8,426 nt of DNA from Chloroflexota bacterium. Lineage in GTDB: Bacteria > Chloroflexota > Limnocylindria > P2-11E. Below the pieces are notes generated by a model, which had not been told where the DNA came from, ran no database searches, and was given only the letters and a program-made list of their open reading frames with translations. Shown here in pieces: positions 1-5,060 of this stretch. Location: positions 1 to 8,426 of the forward strand of contig VBGS01000097.1 of assembly GCA_005889445.1 (NCBI GenBank), given 5' to 3'. Position numbers and translations under genes: made by a program. Each line of letters starts with the position of its first letter. Within the stretch, counting starts at the first letter, position 1.

Positions 1-155
1 TCGCGCGTCGCGGCACCACGACCGAGCTCTTTCTCCATGACCCGGTAGGCGACGCTTCCGATCTGCACCGCCGAGCGCGCGATCACGAAGACGCCGGCCG
101 CGATGCCCGCCCCGATCGCGAGCCAGATCAGGATGCTTGTCTCGACGGGCGTCAC
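1..155 (-). CDS. Small membrane protein, C-terminus outside window (partial)
   Basis: An open frame starts at GTG 155 and runs off the left edge after 51 codons. After a short polar start (TPVETS) there is one clear hydrophobic helix (ILIWLAIGAGIAAGVFVIA, about residues 8-26). A helical, charged segment (SVAYRVMEKELGRG) follows. This is the shape of a small single-pass membrane protein with a cytoplasmic tail; I do not recognise the family. No ATG lies nearby. The only Shine-Dalgarno-like tract (AAGGGGG on the minus strand, 171-177) is about 16 nt from the GTG, so the start is uncertain. It diverges from the ECF sigma gene, and the 91-bp intergenic region holds an 11-bp tandem repeat. Confidence 0.55.
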   Translation of the reverse strand, partial: MTPVETSILIWLAIGAGIAAGVFVIARSAVQIGSVAYRVMEKELGRGAATR

Positions 156-172
156 CGGATTGATATTGCGCC

Positions 173-194
173 CCCTTAGACGCCCCTTAGACGC
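173..194. repeat. Two perfect 11-bp direct repeats in the divergent intergenic region
   Basis: The unit CCCTTAGACGC occurs twice head to tail (173-183 and 184-194), and a third copy begins with CCC before it breaks off. The 11-bp period is about one helical turn, so both copies would face the same side of the DNA. The repeat sits 11 bp upstream of the GGGGG that leads into the sigma-gene promoter, and 18 bp upstream of the GTG of the divergent small membrane gene. A binding site for a regulator of either gene is possible, but it could also be simple slippage. Confidence 0.6.
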
Positions 195-205
195 CCCGCC
201 AACAC

Positions 206-239
206 GGGGGTGTACCGAAAACCAACTAGCGTCGTTCCC
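206..239 (+). promoter_or_regulatory. ECF-type promoter P1 upstream of the sigma gene
   Basis: The -35 is GGGGG TGTACC (206-216). A 16-nt spacer follows, then CGTT (233-236) continuing CCC. The layout matches the general ECF pattern of an AAC-like -35 and a CGT-like -10 about 16-17 nt apart. It also matches two further copies in this window (P2 at 1810, P3 at 2705), and P2 shares the exact -10 extension CGTTCCC. The transcription start would fall near 244-247, at or just before the ATG at 247. Because it drives the sigma gene itself, positive autoregulation is the likely purpose; this is inference from motif identity. Confidence 0.65.
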
Positions 240-246
240 ACCTCAG

Positions 247-264
247 ATGCCCCGGAGCCCGTAG
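247..264 (+). other. Five-codon mini-ORF directly before the sigma frame
   Basis: ATG 247 opens MPRSP and stops at TAG 262-264, in the same frame as the sigma factor, and the next codon is ATC 265. The ATG sits 10 nt after the CGTT of promoter P1, so a transcript could begin at or very near it. It could be a leader peptide that couples translation to the sigma frame. It could equally be the true start of the sigma gene interrupted by one substitution (for example CAG to TAG). The sequence alone does not decide. Confidence 0.4.
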
Positions 265-900
265 ATCGTCCCGGACGCCGGCATCACCGGCGAGACGGCC
301 ACAGGCAACGCGTCGCGTCGAGGTATCGACGCGGCGCTCGTCAAAGCCGCCCAAGCCGGCGATGCCTCCGCGTTCGGTGAGCTCTACGAGCGCTATCGCG
401 ACCCGGTCTATCGCTACTGCTTGGCGAGGTCCGGCGCGAGACACGAGGCGGAGGACCTGGTTGCCGACGTGTTCTTGCGGGCGATGGAAGCGCTGGACCG
501 CTACGAGGACCGCGGCCTTCCTTTTGTCGCGTTCCTCTTCCGTGTCGCGCGCAACGCGGCGATCGACCGCTCGCGCCGCGCGCGCCCCGAAATGTCGGTC
601 GACGATCTGGTGAACCATCCGCCCTCCGGGCAGAACGTCGAAGCCGACGCCGTGCGTTCGTTGGAGCGACAAGCTCTCGTCAGCGCGATGTCAAAGCTCA
701 AGCCCGACTACCGCGACGTACTGCTCCTGCGTTTTGTCGAGGGGTATGGCGCCGCTGAGGTGGGCAAGATGACCGGACGAAGCGAAGGCGCGGTCCGCAC
801 GCTGCAGCACCGCGCGCTCGATCGCCTGCGCCGCGAGCTCGAGCGGACGGGCGAGCTCACCGTACTCGATCGCTGGAACGGCGCGGACGCGGCAGAATGA
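265..900 (+). CDS. ECF-type RNA polymerase sigma factor with non-canonical start
   Basis: Sigma-70 family, extracytoplasmic function type, which directs RNA polymerase to a small regulon. On a 211-residue model, region 2 spans about residues 22-106: ALVKAAQAGDASAFGELYER, then AEDLVADVFLRAME and FVAFLFRVARNAAIDRSRR. Region 4 spans about 136-194 (LKPDYRDVLLLRF, then the helix-turn-helix GKMTGRSEGAVRTLQHRAL). There is no extra C-terminal domain. The frame opens after TAG 262-264, and no ATG, GTG, TTG or CTG occurs before TTG 421. TTG 421 lies inside region 2 and would remove its first helix. ATC 265 follows GGAG (254-257) at 7 nt and is the best-placed candidate start. A substitution turning a sense codon into TAG, with the true start at ATG 247, is the alternative. 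The gene overlaps the next by ATGA, as expected for a sigma/anti-sigma pair. Confidence 0.93.
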   Translation: MVPDAGITGETATGNASRRGIDAALVKAAQAGDASAFGELYERYRDPVYRYCLARSGARHEAEDLVADVFLRAMEALDRYEDRGLPFVAFLFRVARNAAIDRSRRARPEMSVDDLVNHPPSGQNVEADAVRSLERQALVSAMSKLKPDYRDVLLLRFVEGYGAAEVGKMTGRSEGAVRTLQHRALDRLRRELERTGELTVLDRWNGADAAE

Positions 901-1787
901 CCGACGAGGCTCTCGTCCGCGCCCTGGGCTCCCTGCGCACGGCTCGCATGTCGGAGATCGCGTCCGACCGCGTGCGCGACGAGCTCGAGGCCGCGTGGCG
1001 CGAGCGAGACGCGCGCCCGCGGCGCCGCTTCACGCTCCCGCGCCTGGTCCGACCCGTGGTCATCGCTGCGTCGGCCGTGATGCTCGTGTACGCCGCGCTC
1101 CATGCCGGCGCCGACACGCCGCTCTATTCGGCGCGTGTCGCGATCGAGGACGCGCTCGTCGTACTGCAGGCCGATCCGGTCGCGTACGCGAGCGATCTTT
1201 ACGACCAGCGGGTCGAGGAAGCCTCGCGCCTCGAGGCGGTCGGCAACGCGCTCGCCGCATCGCGCGCTCGCGCGGCCACGCAGGACGCGCTTCGTCTACT
1301 GAGCCAGGTCGCACCGAAGCAGGGCGACGGGGAACCGTCGCCGACCCCTGAGCCATCGGTCGCGGTGATCACCGTGCCGACGCCGACGCCCTTCGCGACT
1401 CAGACCGCCGAGACCCCGAGCCCGACGCCAGAGCCGACCGTGCGGCCGACCCCGCGTCCGACCGTCGCCCCCACGAAGACCCCGACTCCGAAGCCGGCGA
1501 CGCCCTCATACATGACGGTCCACGCGATCGGTGGCGTGCTGTACTCCGATGGCTCGCCGGTCGACGGCGCGTGCGTCTCCACAGCGCTGGACGGCGCGTG
1601 TGCGACGACATCCGTGCGTGGCACCATCGACTTGCAGTTTCCGGCCAAGTCCGGCCAGACGATCACGCTCTACGTGAAGAAGGTCGACCCGCTGCATGGG
1701 GGGACCCTCCGCGGGAAGATCCAGGCGACCGTCACCGGCTCGACGCTCGTGCTCGGCACGATCACCCTCCGGCCCTCGACCATCTAG
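897..1787 (+). CDS. DUF5667 anti-sigma-like membrane protein with Pro/Thr linker and beta-domain
   Basis: Likely partner and regulator of the sigma factor, whose stop overlaps this ATG (ATGA at 897-900). The model has 296 residues. A charged N-terminal segment (1-45) is probably cytoplasmic and may bind sigma. One transmembrane helix follows (about 51-69, VRPVVIAASAVMLVYAALH). The DUF5667 region (about 72-140) starts with DTPLYSARVAIEDALVVLQ and continues with DLYDQRVEEASRLEAVG. A Pro/Thr-rich spacer (about 146-204) leads to an exported C-terminal beta-domain (about 207-292; GGVLYSDGSPVDGACVS) resembling carboxypeptidase-regulatory-like folds. Two cysteines (226 and 235) lie in a repeated DGAC motif and could form a disulphide. 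DUF5667 next to ECF sigma genes is a known arrangement. The anti-sigma role is inferred from position and topology, because no classical zinc anti-sigma motif is visible. Confidence 0.85.
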   Translation: MTDEALVRALGSLRTARMSEIASDRVRDELEAAWRERDARPRRRFTLPRLVRPVVIAASAVMLVYAALHAGADTPLYSARVAIEDALVVLQADPVAYASDLYDQRVEEASRLEAVGNALAASRARAATQDALRLLSQVAPKQGDGEPSPTPEPSVAVITVPTPTPFATQTAETPSPTPEPTVRPTPRPTVAPTKTPTPKPATPSYMTVHAIGGVLYSDGSPVDGACVSTALDGACATTSVRGTIDLQFPAKSGQTITLYVKKVDPLHGGTLRGKIQATVTGSTLVLGTITLRPSTI

Positions 1788-1809
1788 CGCCGTTCGGGGG
1801 AGGACCCTC

Positions 1810-1844
1810 GGGGGTGAACCCTTCTCGGTGACGCGGACGTTCCC
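1810..1844 (+). promoter_or_regulatory. ECF-type promoter P2 upstream of the Cys-repeat gene
   Basis: GGGGG (1810-1814) is followed by TGAACC (1815-1820), a 17-nt spacer, then CGTT (1838-1841) and CCC. It begins 22 bp after the stop of the DUF5667 gene and would start transcription near 1850, leaving a leader of about 30 nt that contains AAAAGGGG. It has the same -35 and -10 words as P1 and P3. A small dyad GAGG-AC-CCTC (1800-1809) lies just upstream of the -35; P3 has a similar dyad in the same place. Confidence 0.7.
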
Positions 1845-1866
1845 CGATCGCGACATCCAGCACCTG

Positions 1867-1874
1867 AAAAGGGG
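1867..1874 (+). promoter_or_regulatory. Ribosome binding site fixing the GTG start of the Cys-repeat gene
   Basis: AAAAGGGG lies 8 nt upstream of GTG 1883. It is the clearest purine-rich binding site in the window and selects this GTG over the out-of-frame GTG at 1878. Confidence 0.6.
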
Positions 1875-1882
1875 AACGTGAA

Positions 1883-2656
1883 GTGTTTCATCAGCTCTTT
1901 CGCTTGGCCACGCTCGCGAAATTCGCGACAGCCGCCACGCTCATCGCCGGCGCGTACGGGACCGGAAACATCGACATGCCTGAGTCGCGCCCGCTCGACT
2001 CGTCGCTTCATGCCGAGAAGACGCCGGAGACCGCGGTCGTGCGGCAGCCCGAGCCCACAGCGAAGCCGGAGAAGACCGCGCAGCCCGCGACGGCGACGAA
2101 GCCCGTCACCAGCGAGCGCTACTCCTTCGAGAACCTGCTCAAGGAATGCGTGACACGCTACACGCAGCATCTCGACGACGCGAAGACGGTATGCGAGGCG
2201 GCGATCCGCGCGAGCGGCCTCGACACAGACTCGTTCTGGGCGAAGTACCGCGCGCAGTTCACGACGCAGCCACAGAAGACGCAGCCCGTCACGCCGACGT
2301 CCACCTTCGAAGCGCTCCTCAAGGAATGCGTTGCACGCTATGCGCGGGCCGCAAGCAACACGAAGGAAGCCTGCGAGGCGGCGATCCGCGCGAGCGGCCT
2401 CGACACGGACGCGTTCTGGGCGAAGTACCGCTCGCTGATGATCCCGCCCGCGAAGCCTTCCACCAAAGCGACGCCGACCAAGTCTCCGAAGCCCTCGAGC
2501 ACCCCGAAGCCGGCCACGTCTGTCCAGCTGTCGCCCGACTGCGTCGCCAAGTACGAGGCCGCGAAGGCCGCGAAGAACGGACCGGCCGACGTGTTCGAGG
2601 CCGCGGTCCGATCGTTCAACCAGAGCTGCCGCACGTCGAGCGAGGTCCGCAGGTAA
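1883..2656 (+). CDS. Secreted or membrane-anchored protein with tandem Cys-paired helical repeats
   Basis: A 257-residue protein with an N-terminal hydrophobic segment (about 5-28; LATLAKFATAATLIAGAYG) acting as signal or anchor. A low-complexity Pro/Lys/Thr spacer follows (about 45-78). Two near-identical modules come next (82-123 and 142-183, exactly 60 residues apart). Each has a Cys-Val-x-Arg-Tyr motif, a second Cys 15 residues on, then CEAAIRASGLDTD and FWAKYR. After a second Pro/Lys/Thr spacer (187-215) a diverged third module starts with CVAKYEAAKAA. Its partner cysteine lies further on (C220 and C249), while the AAIRASGLDTD part is lost. Six cysteines in three pairs suggest disulphide-clamped helical hairpins outside the membrane. 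I do not recognise a named family. Promoter P2 and the sigma/DUF5667 neighbours make it a probable target of that sigma factor. It has no catalytic motif, so a structural, envelope-binding or sensing role is more likely than enzymatic. Confidence 0.8.
   Translation: MFHQLFRLATLAKFATAATLIAGAYGTGNIDMPESRPLDSSLHAEKTPETAVVRQPEPTAKPEKTAQPATATKPVTSERYSFENLLKECVTRYTQHLDDAKTVCEAAIRASGLDTDSFWAKYRAQFTTQPQKTQPVTPTSTFEALLKECVARYARAASNTKEACEAAIRASGLDTDAFWAKYRSLMIPPAKPSTKATPTKSPKPSSTPKPATSVQLSPDCVAKYEAAKAAKNGPADVFEAAVRSFNQSCRTSSEVRR
2126..2431 (+). repeat. Intragenic duplication, 180-nt period
   Basis: Copy 1 (2126-2251) and copy 2 (2306-2431) encode the two Cys-paired modules and are offset by exactly 180 nt. 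They share a 35-nt identical block (2192-2226 versus 2372-2406) and a 20-nt identical block (2232-2251 versus 2412-2431). Identity holds at synonymous positions too, so the duplication is fairly recent or is being homogenised. Confidence 0.85.
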
Positions 2657-2676
2657 AGCGGATCCTGCTCAAACCG

Positions 2677-2744
2677 GACTAGACAACGCGGAGGATGACC
2701 TCCGGGGGGTGAACGCCACGGAGGCTCCAGCGCGTTGTCTGGTC
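2677..2744. repeat. 14-bp inverted repeat around promoter P3, with alternative inner hairpins
   Basis: GACTAGACAACGCG (2677-2690) pairs with CGCGTTGTCTGGTC (2731-2744); 13 of 14 positions match and the inner 10 are perfect. The right arm contains the -10 CGTT of P3 and ends one base before ATG 2745. Inside the 40-nt loop, CGGAGG (2689-2694), CCTCCG (2699-2704) and CGGAGG (2719-2724) form two mutually exclusive 6-bp stems. In DNA it could be an operator. In RNA reading through from the Cys-repeat gene (stop at 2656) it could fold as a terminator-like stem, but no T-run follows. Confidence 0.55.
2705..2739 (+). promoter_or_regulatory. ECF-type promoter P3 upstream of the small membrane gene
   Basis: GGGGG (2705-2709) is followed by TGAACG (2710-2715), a 17-nt spacer, then CGTT (2733-2736) and GTC. 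The predicted transcription start coincides with ATG 2745, which would make the transcript leaderless. The -35 matches P2 closely, and the GGAGG-ATGA-CCTCC dyad immediately upstream also resembles P2. The -10 lies within the right arm of the 14-bp inverted repeat. Confidence 0.6.
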
Positions 2745-2987
2745 ATGAGACTTCTTCTTGCAGCCGCCACCATCGCGGTCGGATCCAGCTTCGCTCTCGG
2801 CGCGCTCAGCGGCGGCGATCAGGCCCTCGCCATGGCGACCGCGATGGCCGCGTTCGCCTCCGCCGCCGCGATGACCCGCGTGCTAAGTGACGCGCAGCTC
2901 GTCGACCACGTCAGACACGCCCGGCACGCGACCCGCGACGGCCACCGCGTTCTCGGCGTCCACCGCGTCCGCGACTTCCCCCTCTAG
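2745..2987 (+). CDS. Possible small membrane protein, leaderless
   Basis: The 80-residue frame starts at ATG 2745, 8 nt after the CGTT of promoter P3. Two hydrophobic stretches are visible (about 2-19 LLLAAATIAVGSSFALG, and 26-43 QALAMATAMAAFASAAAM). A charged His/Arg-rich tail follows. I recognise no family. The in-frame GTG at 2709 would place the start inside the promoter and is less likely. The last 105 nt run antisense through the conserved end of the BON gene. The tail's His/Arg composition may therefore simply reflect that opposite strand, and the frame may be partly or wholly spurious. Support comes from the promoter and the hydrophobic N-terminus, not from homology. Confidence 0.42.
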   Translation: MRLLLAAATIAVGSSFALGALSGGDQALAMATAMAAFASAAAMTRVLSDAQLVDHVRHARHATRDGHRVLGVHRVRDFPL

Positions 2988-3311
2988 CGTCGCGACTGCG
3001 TCGGCGACGCTGACGCGGATGTCGAGATACGCCGTGCTCGCGTCGAGCGCGAGCTCCATGCGGATCGCGTCCTCGAGCGCACCGTCCGACGGCACGACGG
3101 CGGACGCGGCCGCCGCAGGCCGAATCTCGGGCACCTCGGCGCTGTCGAACCCGTTCGCGATCTCCACGCGTCCGCCGCGTCCGGTGCGCACGACTGGATC
3201 CGTGGGCGGGAAATATGGCTCACCCTCTTCAACAGCCTCGGTGGGATCTGTCTCGACCGGTTCCTCGAAGGGTTCGAGCTCCTGCAGGTCGCGCGTGTTC
3301 TTTTCATCCAT
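2883..3311 (-). CDS. BON-domain protein
   Basis: A 142-residue protein. The first 60 residues are acidic and probably disordered; they include EPYFPPTDPV (31-40). A linker leads to one BON domain (about 77-142). It shows DGALEDAIRMELALD, then DIRVSVADAVATLEGEV and the closing VPGVSDVVDELRVT, with the usual glycine and hydrophobic spacing. BON domains bind phospholipid or serve as envelope attachment modules, and are often induced by osmotic or envelope stress. There is no signal peptide, so it is probably cytoplasmic or membrane-associated. ATG 3311 follows AGGG at 6 nt. It lies 30 nt downstream of the M20 peptidase on the same strand, so the two are probably co-transcribed. The end overlaps the small plus-strand frame. 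Confidence 0.88.
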   Translation of the reverse strand: MDEKNTRDLQELEPFEEPVETDPTEAVEEGEPYFPPTDPVVRTGRGGRVEIANGFDSAEVPEIRPAAAASAVVPSDGALEDAIRMELALDASTAYLDIRVSVADAVATLEGEVADAVDAENAVAVAGRVPGVSDVVDELRVT

Positions 3312-3341
3312 GCGGCGCCCTGCCGCACGTCGTGTGCCGGA

Positions 3342-4685
3342 TCAGCGACCCGCGAGGTATTCGAAGAACAGGGCCTCCGCGAGGGTCGAGCGCTCCACGT
3401 CGGCGAGATCGACGCTCTCGTCCTCCGAGTGCGCGTTCGAGAACGGGTCACCGGCGCCTGTGAGCAGCAGGGCGGCCTTGGGAAAGGCCTGGTTGAAATC
3501 GGCGACGAAGGGAATCGTGCCGCCCGCGCCCATATCGACCGGCGCGCGTCCAAAGGCCTCGGTCATCGCCTTTCGCATCGCGTCGTAGATCGGACCGTCG
3601 CCGGCGAGCTTGTAGGGCCTGCCGTGGCCGCGGGGCGTGAGCGTCACCTCCGCGCCCCAGGGAACGTGCCGCCGCAGGTGCTCGACGAGGGCTTTCATCG
3701 CGGCCTCGGCGTCCTGCCCGGGGGGGATGCGCATCGACACGCGCGCCTTCGCCGAGGGCACGAGCTGGTTCGTCGATTCCGTGAGCTTGGGCGCGTCGAT
3801 GCCGAGGATCGAGACCGAGGGCTTCATCCACATCCGATCGGTGATGCCGCCCTCGCCGATCAGCTTCACACCGGGGCGCATACCGACCTGCTTGCGCAGC
3901 TCGTCCTCGGTCAGGTCGAGCGGATCCGCCTTGCCGCGCACGATCCCCGCGACCGCCACCTCGCCGCGATCGTCGTGCAGCGTGGCCAGCGTCTTCGCGA
4001 GCACCGTCAGCGCGTCCGGCACCGGTCCGCCGAATTCCCCGCTGTGGACCGCGTGGTCGAGCGTTCGCACCTCGATGTCGCACGCCACGATGCCGCGGAG
4101 CGACAGGGTGAGCCCGGGCTGCCCCGTCCGCCAGTTGCCCGAGTCCGCGAGGATCACCGCGTCCGCACGAAGATCGTCGGCGTAGCGGGAGAGGAACTTC
4201 GCGAGGTTCGGCGAGCCCCACTCCTCCTCGCCTTCGACGAACACGCGAACGCCGACCGGTGTTCGTCCTTCGTGCGCGCGGATCGCGCCCGCGTGCATGA
4301 CGACGCCGCATTTGTCGTCAGAGGTCCCGCGTCCGTAGAGGCGGCCGTTCTTCTCGATAGGCTCGAACGGCTCGCTGTGCCAGAGGGTGCGCGCGCCGGT
4401 CGGCTGGACGTCGTGATGCGCGTACAGGAGCACGGTCGGGGCGCCGGCCGGCGCGGGAATGTGGCCGAGCACCGCGGGCACGCCCTCTATCTCGACGATC
4501 TTCGTTTCGCAGCCCGCGTCGCGCAGGATCCGCTCGGTCGCGCTCGCGGAGCGGCCGAGCTGGGAGGGATCGTGCCCTGGGTGGCTGATCGATGGGATGC
4601 GCACGAGCGTTTCGAGGTCCACGCGGAGCCCTGGCATGAGGTCGCGCACGCGCTCACGAATCGCCGACGGCGCCTGGGTCTTCAT
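3342..4685 (-). CDS. M20 family zinc metallopeptidase (dipeptidase type)
   Basis: A 447-residue cytoplasmic di-zinc peptidase of the M20 family (dipeptidase/ArgE/DapE type), which hydrolyses dipeptides or N-acyl amino acids. Key residues are in place: YAHHDVQP (H90, catalytic D92), GRGTSDDK (bridging D123), EGEEEWGS (catalytic E154, metal E155), ILADSGNW (D181) and NAHSEDES near the end (H419). The central dimerisation domain has DHAVHSGEFGG (210-220). Family members usually have Gly after DDK; here it is Cys126. The length is normal. ATG 4685 was chosen because the in-frame GTG at 4730 adds 15 residues upstream of the conserved start. TAGGCT on the minus strand (4701-4696) lies 10 nt before ATG, which could suit a leaderless transcript. 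The exact substrate cannot be told from sequence. Confidence 0.94.
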   Translation of the reverse strand: MKTQAPSAIRERVRDLMPGLRVDLETLVRIPSISHPGHDPSQLGRSASATERILRDAGCETKIVEIEGVPAVLGHIPAPAGAPTVLLYAHHDVQPTGARTLWHSEPFEPIEKNGRLYGRGTSDDKCGVVMHAGAIRAHEGRTPVGVRVFVEGEEEWGSPNLAKFLSRYADDLRADAVILADSGNWRTGQPGLTLSLRGIVACDIEVRTLDHAVHSGEFGGPVPDALTVLAKTLATLHDDRGEVAVAGIVRGKADPLDLTEDELRKQVGMRPGVKLIGEGGITDRMWMKPSVSILGIDAPKLTESTNQLVPSAKARVSMRIPPGQDAEAAMKALVEHLRRHVPWGAEVTLTPRGHGRPYKLAGDGPIYDAMRKAMTEAFGRAPVDMGAGGTIPFVADFNQAFPKAALLLTGAGDPFSNAHSEDESVDLADVERSTLAEALFFEYLAGR

Positions 4686-4808
4686 GGAAGAAAGCAGCCT
4701 ACTCTCGGCTCTGGAAGCGTGCAGGGACACAACGCAGCAGGATCGATTCTGTTGCGGGTGCGCGCCGATACCCCCGCGACATTGACCTGAGCGCGCCTCC
4801 GAAATTGA

Positions 4809-5060
4809 ATGCTCCGCATGAAGAACCCCACATGGCCAAAGGTCTTCGCGTACGTCGGTCTCGTCGTGTTCGGGCTCGTCCTCGCGTTCTACTCGACCGC
4901 GGTGGCGACCGCCGGCGTAGCCGGGCGCGCTCTCGGCACCGACCGCAACGGTGACACGCTCACCGTCGGGAGCGCGGTGCTCATCGCGGGCATCGCCGTC
5001 GCGGCGGTGTTCGCCTTCCTCGCCGCCGCGAACGCGCGCAACCTCATGCGTCGCGGCTAG
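4809..5060 (+). CDS. Small two-helix membrane protein
   Basis: An 83-residue hypothetical protein. It has a short basic N-terminus (MLRMKNPTWPK) and a first hydrophobic helix (about 12-38; VFAYVGLVVFGLVLAFYS). A polar loop (GTDRNGDTL, 43-51), a second helix (about 52-74; GSAVLIAGIAVAAVFAFLAA) and a basic end (NARNLMRRG) follow. This predicts a hairpin with both ends in the cytoplasm. I do not recognise a family. ATG 4818 is an alternative start; neither ATG has a convincing ribosome binding site. It diverges from the M20 gene across a 123-bp region (4686-4808) in which I see no other gene. It converges on the exporter gene, and the two stop codons share CTAG (5057-5060). Confidence 0.7.
   Translation: MLRMKNPTWPKVFAYVGLVVFGLVLAFYSTAVATAGVAGRALGTDRNGDTLTVGSAVLIAGIAVAAVFAFLAAANARNLMRRG

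Noticed and set aside
421..900. TTG 421 as the start of the sigma factor
   Set aside because: It is the first canonical start in the frame, but the codons before it (about 337-420) encode a well-formed beginning of sigma region 2, so starting here would truncate the conserved domain.
2126..2431. Repeats in the Cys-repeat gene as a CRISPR-like or satellite array
   Set aside because: There are only two copies, they stay in one reading frame with a 180-nt period, and they encode folded protein modules.
2677..2744. Inverted repeat as a standard intrinsic terminator or a mobile-element end
   Set aside because: There is no T-run after the right arm, the loop is 40 nt, the arms enclose a promoter-like sequence, and there is no transposase or target duplication.
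3429..4790. Long plus-strand open frame of 453 codons opposite the M20 gene
   Set aside because: It is the antisense shadow of a clearly conserved peptidase. It is rich in Arg/His/Ala with no recognisable domain, as expected for GC-rich antisense frames.
4686..4808. ECF-type or classical promoter pair between the M20 gene and the small membrane gene
   Set aside because: Apart from TAGGCT on the minus strand near the M20 start, I see no -35 at proper spacing and no copy of the GGGGGTGAAC/CGTT motif; too weak to list.
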